Origin: Verticillium longisporum
Taxonomy: Eukaryota; Ascomycota; Sordariomycetes; Glomerellales; Plectosphaerellaceae
Reading direction: 5' to 3'
NCBI GenBank assembly: GCA_019188255.1
Contig: JAETXT010000002.1
Location: 5,208,001 to 5,272,000, forward strand
DNA length: 64,000 nucleotides
In this document: piece after piece, positions 59,745 to 64,000 of the stretch
How the letters are laid out: every line of letters begins with the position of its first letter
Position numbering within the stretch: the first letter of the stretch is position 1
Translations under genes and position numbers: made by a program
Notes under the pieces: generated by a model
Told to the model about the DNA's origin: nothing
Databases searched by the model: none
What the model saw: only the letters and a program-made list of their open reading frames with translations

Positions 59745-61451
59745 GTCGTGTCGTGACAGCAAGCCGGCTGATCAGGGCAGATAGCAAGTACAGCAGGTTC
59801 CTTTGCATCTGTTCAGTCAGCTCTGACGTTTGATTTTGGTATTGAATGCAGGCTCATGCAAGGTAGACGTGAGGTAGATGTGAGGTACACGGCTCCCATT
59901 GCAAGCCACGGGTTCTTTGAACTGGGGTGCCTTCAGAGATGAGACGCCCACTCAGCAAAGACTCATGGGCAAATTTGATGAATTGCTCGAATGGAAAAGA
60001 AAGAAAGAAAAACTGAAAAGGGAGGAATTTGATGGAGTGAAAACTTACAGAAGGGTGCGAATGAAGATATCAGAATGGGCAAGTTTCCTCGCTGAGGGCG
60101 TACCTACTGATACGGGTAAGGCAAGTTACCTGGGTATGTAGGCACCTAGGCAGCTGAGAGTTGGACAATGTTTAGGAGCCAATGAAGGCATGGATGAATG
60201 ATGAGGGCCACTGGTCATGAGATGGAGGATAAAAGCCGTCAAACAGGGCATGAGGTGCACAAGCCCATATCCGCGTGGTGTGCCCGCTGGCATCAATATT
60301 GGGATGAGATCTCAAACGTCAACAGTGTCTTGTACGTGTCGTCGCCAACCTGAAATGGAGGGTGCATTGTTGGGCGGTTGACGGATCAGGGTCAAAGAGT
60401 ACAGGGATGGGATGAAGTTAATCGGCTGGCCCAGATTAGGTAAGTGGCCCAGCCGGGACGTGGATGGGTGCCTGGCATTCAAATGGCACCAGAGAAATGT
60501 AGAGGAGGCCATCCCTCCAACATCTACTTTGGTCGTAATCGCCTATCTTGTCTTACGCTGTTCATGATCCACATGAGAAAAGCCCATGACTCCTTCCGTC
60601 TCCCACTCGTATACCTAGACGTCACGACAAAGGAAAGGAAAAATACGCCATGGCTGTGGCAGTCAGCAAGGACTTGCCTATCATGGCCAGGCCTCGGGGG
60701 CCCTTCACCACAGAGAGACAGTCTTTATCTCCAATCTGATAAAGATCTCTGGATGCTCGTGGCGGTGTGGTCTTGAAAGCTGCCCCAGGCCCGTTGCATC
60801 CCGCCTTCCTTATCAGCACCGTGGTCAGGAGCGCGCGCCCGCTGCTGTGTGATGGTGATTGCGATACGGGGAGTATGAACCTGGGTCTTCGCAGGGGCAT
60901 GAGCGTATCGTCCATGTCTGCATATAAAGCACACTCTGTTCGTGTGCTTTGCAACTGCCATCTCGTTGCTCCTGCTTCTCCAAAGCTATTTTGAACGGCA
61001 TAGCAAGACCATGTCACCATCGCCATATGAAAATCATCACTAGGTGGTTTTCTCTGTCTAAGGTACCTTTCTCCCATCTGATCAGGCGCCACCGATCCAG
61101 GTGCATCGGACTTAGGAGGTGGACTCCGGGAGCAACGCGTCCCCTGGAGAGCCTGGACGAGAGGAGCCCACAGGCCTGGAGTCAGGGCGGGTTGGGGCGG
61201 GTTGGGGCAGGTTGGGGGCACCAGAGGCACCAGGGCCACCAGGAGGACCTGCGCGCGGCCTCTAAGCGCCCCCGAAGCTCCGGCGGACGACCAGCTTCGC
61301 CACGGGCCTGTTGGGGAGGGTTGTTGCGTCTTATTGCAGACGCTTCACCCTCTTCCATCCAGCTCATCACTTCTCCTTGTCCCACACGTTGTTGCCCTTT
61401 TCCGTACGCTCTATCGACCGGTCCCTGATCTCATCTGATTACTCTTGCATC
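59745..61451. other. Divergent promoter region, REX3 and the lipase gene
   Basis: GGTACC-like motifs lie at 60100-60150. A TATA-like CATATAAAG lies at 60921-60929. No supported gene was found. Confidence 0.5.
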
Positions 61452-62929
61452 ATGGATTATACCGGCGGTAGCGCAGAGGCTGACCATCTCTGCGTCTTGG
61501 TTCACGGGGTATGTTCAGAAATCACCTACGTCACCCCACGCTGCCTACCTGTGAGACATTGTTGCGCATGGGGTCACTGCTAACCGCCCGATACTGCTGT
61601 AGCTTTGGGGAAACCCCAATCACATGGCCAACATTGCGAAAAGCCTGCGGTCCCAGTATCCTGCTGACAAGCTCTATCTCCTCCTCGCCAAAAGAAATAG
61701 CGGGAGCTTCACCTACGATGGCATCGAGCGCGGCGGCGAGCGTGTGTGCGCCGAGATCGAGGAAGAGATTGGCTCGATTGAGAAGAGAGGAGGCAGCATC
61801 ACTAAGATTAGCATCGTCGGTTACTCGCTCGGTGGTCTCGTCGCACGCTATGCCGTCGGCCTCCTCTATGCAAAGGGTCTGCTAGACAAGCTCGAGTGCA
61901 TGGTAAGGGCCGTCGTTCGACGTTTAGCCTTGATGCCTCTCACTGACGCCCGGCGCACAGAACTTCACCACGTTTGCCTCACCTCATCTCGGTGTCCGCA
62001 CTCCTCTCAAAGGATGGCACAACCACGTCTGGAACGTCCTCGGCGCAAGGACTCTTTCCATGTCCGGACGCCAGCTTTTTACCATTGACAAGTTTCGCGA
62101 CACGGGCCGTCCTCTCTTGGTGGTTTTAGCTGACCCCAACTCGATCTTCATGTCGGGCCTGAAGAAGTTCAAGAGACACACCTTGTACAGCAACATGGTC
62201 AACGACAGAAGCGCCGTCTTCTACACCACTTGCATCTCCAAAACCGACCCGTACCGTGACCTCTCGTCAATACAGGTCAATTATGTCAAAGACTACGGAG
62301 ACGTCATCCTGGACCCTCACAACCCCTTCTCGCCCAAGCCGAACCTGGGAACCCCCGCAACCTTCTCGTCCGTTGCTGTCACTGCCGTATCCTGGCTTCG
62401 CAGCGTTCCCTTCATGCTGGCTGTCACCATATTCGTCCCGATCGGTATCATTGGGTACCTCATCAATTCATGCAACCAATCCGTGCGCACACCGAAGCGG
62501 ATCCGCCAGCACGAGGAGGGACTGGCGGGTGTCTAGGTCACCGACTATCGAAGCTTCCCCCTTTGGATCAACGAGATCCGCACCGAGGTGGAACACGCAT
62601 ACGAAGCGCTCAACAACGCGCAGCACCAAGACTACCTCGGAACGGAAACGGAAGAAGACGATGAGCCGCTCGACATGAACCTGGAAGACTCAAAGGTGCT
62701 TGCAAGGGAGCGCCGCATGTCCATCCCTTCGCAGCGTACCCTTGCGTTGGCCCCCTATCAGTTCAGTATGATCGAGTCTCTCGACAGTCTCAACTGGCAT
62801 AAATACCCGGTCTGGATTCACCGTGACCGACACAGCCATGCTGCCATCATTGTACGCTGGGAGAAGGAATCATTCAGTGAGGGGAGGGTTGTTCTGAAGC
62901 ACTGGCTGAAGGAAGAGTTTATCATGTGA
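61452..62929 (+). CDS. ROG1/DUF676-type lipase, in-frame TAG at codon 311
   Basis: This serine esterase/lipase is of the DUF676 (ROG1) family, expected to act on membrane lipids at lipid droplets or the ER; that location is inference. Exons 61452-61508, 61603-61902 and 61961-62929 give 441 codons before the final TGA at 62927. Motifs seen are LCVLVHGLWGNPNHM (oxyanion-hole region), the nucleophile elbow IVGYSLGGLVARYAVG, FTTFASPHLGVRTP and a downstream hydrophobic FMLAVTIFVPIGIIGYLI membrane segment. At 62534-62536 the frame reads GLAGV-TAG-VTDYRSF. The same frame continues 130 codons with family-like content, including LNWHKYPVWIHRDRHSHAAI, and stops normally. The catalytic part precedes the stop, so a shorter enzyme of 310 residues could still be made. 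Confidence 0.86.
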
Positions 62930-63519
62930 GGCGCCTTTTTTATCTAATTTTGAATGTGTCCTGCTTGTACTCTATGCTTCGCTGGGCTTGCTCAATGTTA
63001 ATGGCCAAGGACTGAAATGGAATCCCATACTTGTAAATATCAATCCTCCGTCTCCTGCTCTCCCAGGTTTCCCGCAGAACGATCATGTGCCATTAACAAT
63101 GTCATGCTCCTGTAACAATGGAAGTTTTGAAGGGTGACTTCACATGGAGATGACTCGCCTTTGATACAGAGATGTTTGATCGTGACTGTCATCTGGTAAG
63201 CGTACGATCATATTCTGAAGGTCGTCATGAATATCCAAGATAGGACGGACAAAAAGACGTTCGCTTGCAGGTAGGTTTGGAAAGCCAGCAAGCCAATGCA
63301 TGAGGGGGTGGGGGGTCACTTTTCCTGGTATGATGCCCAAGAAGGAGCCACAGTGTGGTGACCTGGGCCCAGCATAGCAGCATCTATTCAATTCTCCTCC
63401 ACCACACAGACTGATTACCACAATTGGCGTTGTATAGGTCAGACCATATAGGACAACATGTTCTAGGGACATCTAGTCTACCTCTATTGTATCTACAACC
63501 CGTAGCCGTTTTTACCTTT
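62930..63519. other. Intergenic, convergent 3' flanks
   Basis: This is the downstream flank of the lipase gene and of the CoA synthetase. No gene was seen. Confidence 0.55.
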
Positions 63520-64000
63520 TTACAGCTTGGCCTTGGGCACATCCTGCTTCTGCATAATTTCAGCGACAATACGGCGCTGAATCTTTCCAGTTGCCGTCTT
63601 GGGCATCGTCTCGGTGAAATAGACCTACAGACAGCGTTACCATGGTGTCGTTCGCGCATCCCACAGAACACAAGTCTCACCTTCTTGGGCACCTTGAACT
63701 TGGCCAGCTTGTCGGCGATCCACTTGCGCAGCTCATCCTGCTCGAGCTTCTCTCCCGACTTGAGCACGACAGCGACGCCAATGTCCTGGCCGTACATGTC
63801 GTCGGGGATGGCGAAGCTCACGGCCTCGGAAACAGCGGGGTGGCGCGTGAGGACGTTGTCGAGCTCGATGGGGCTGATCTTCTCGCCGCCCTTGTTGATG
63901 AGCTCCTTGATGCGGCCAGTAATGATGACGTAGCCGTCCTCGTCCAGCTTTCCCTGGTCACCTGTGCGGAAGAAACCAGATGATGTGAAGGAAGAGGCGT
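63520..64000 (-). CDS. PCS60: AMP-forming CoA synthetase, PCS60-like, C-terminal part
   Basis: This is the C-terminal end of an adenylate-forming acyl-CoA/oxalate-CoA ligase. Its start lies beyond the right edge. Exons are 63681 to the window end and 63520-63624, with a 56-bp intron (GTGAGA donor, CTGTAG acceptor). Visible motifs are FFRTGDQG, EDGYVIITGRIKELINKGGEKISP (the ITGR hinge), AVVLKSGEKLEQDELRKWI and KTATGKIQRR. The last motif carries the lysine needed for adenylation. It ends with PKAKL. AKL is a peroxisomal PTS1 signal, fitting PCS60. The substrate is unproven; yeast Pcs60 is an oxalyl-CoA synthetase. Confidence 0.87.

Noticed and set aside
62588..62929. Separate small gene after the lipase stop
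   Set aside because: It lies in the same frame as the lipase and continues its domain. It is better read as the lipase C-terminus beyond the TAG.

Overview
The window is nuclear DNA from a filamentous ascomycete, most likely a Sordariomycete. Supporting signs: short GT..AG introns of about 50-130 bp, C-ending codon preference, CT-rich leaders before start codons, and fungal versions of ATG2, NUP85, NHP2, QCR8 and PHB1. I cannot assign an order or genus. I see 24 supported protein genes and no tRNA, rRNA, CRISPR array or intact mobile element. The content is core eukaryotic housekeeping rather than a cluster, and genes lie on both strands about 0.4-3.5 kb apart.

Layout. 0-16 kb: ATG2 (autophagy lipid transfer, minus), a flavin amine oxidase (minus), a cytochrome b5/acyl-CoA dehydrogenase fusion (plus) and a seven-knuckle CCHC protein of the GIS2/Byr3/CNBP type (minus). 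16-31 kb: a Ctp1/Sae2/CtIP DNA-end resection factor (plus), a UBP3/USP10-type deubiquitinase (plus), a DUF952 protein (plus), the nucleoporin NUP85 (minus) and S-(hydroxymethyl)glutathione dehydrogenase (plus). 30.7-34.2 kb: the longest gene-free stretch. 34-45 kb: a small AN1 zinc-finger protein, an endonuclease III homologue, an 88-residue unknown, a short-chain dehydrogenase, the NatA catalytic subunit ARD1 and a proline-rich PPxY protein. 45-57 kb: eIF2B beta (GCD7), the NEM1 phosphatase, a DUF1761 membrane protein, NHP2, and the divergent mitochondrial pair QCR8/PHB1. 57-64 kb: REX3, a ROG1-type lipase with an in-frame TAG, and the C-terminal end of a PCS60-type peroxisomal CoA synthetase.

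Two patterns need attention. Five one-base losses break otherwise conserved frames in four genes (ATG2, the dehydrogenase fusion, NUP85 twice, the endonuclease III gene). At least four fall in G or C runs, which points to consensus errors rather than five real mutations. By contrast, the lipase carries a clean in-frame TAG followed by about 131 further family-like codons. That TAG has a U immediately 5' of the A and lies in a predicted small hairpin loop, the context described for stop-codon A-to-I mRNA editing in Sordariomycetes. It is the best candidate here for something biologically unusual. Its alternatives are a true nonsense mutation or a base-call error.
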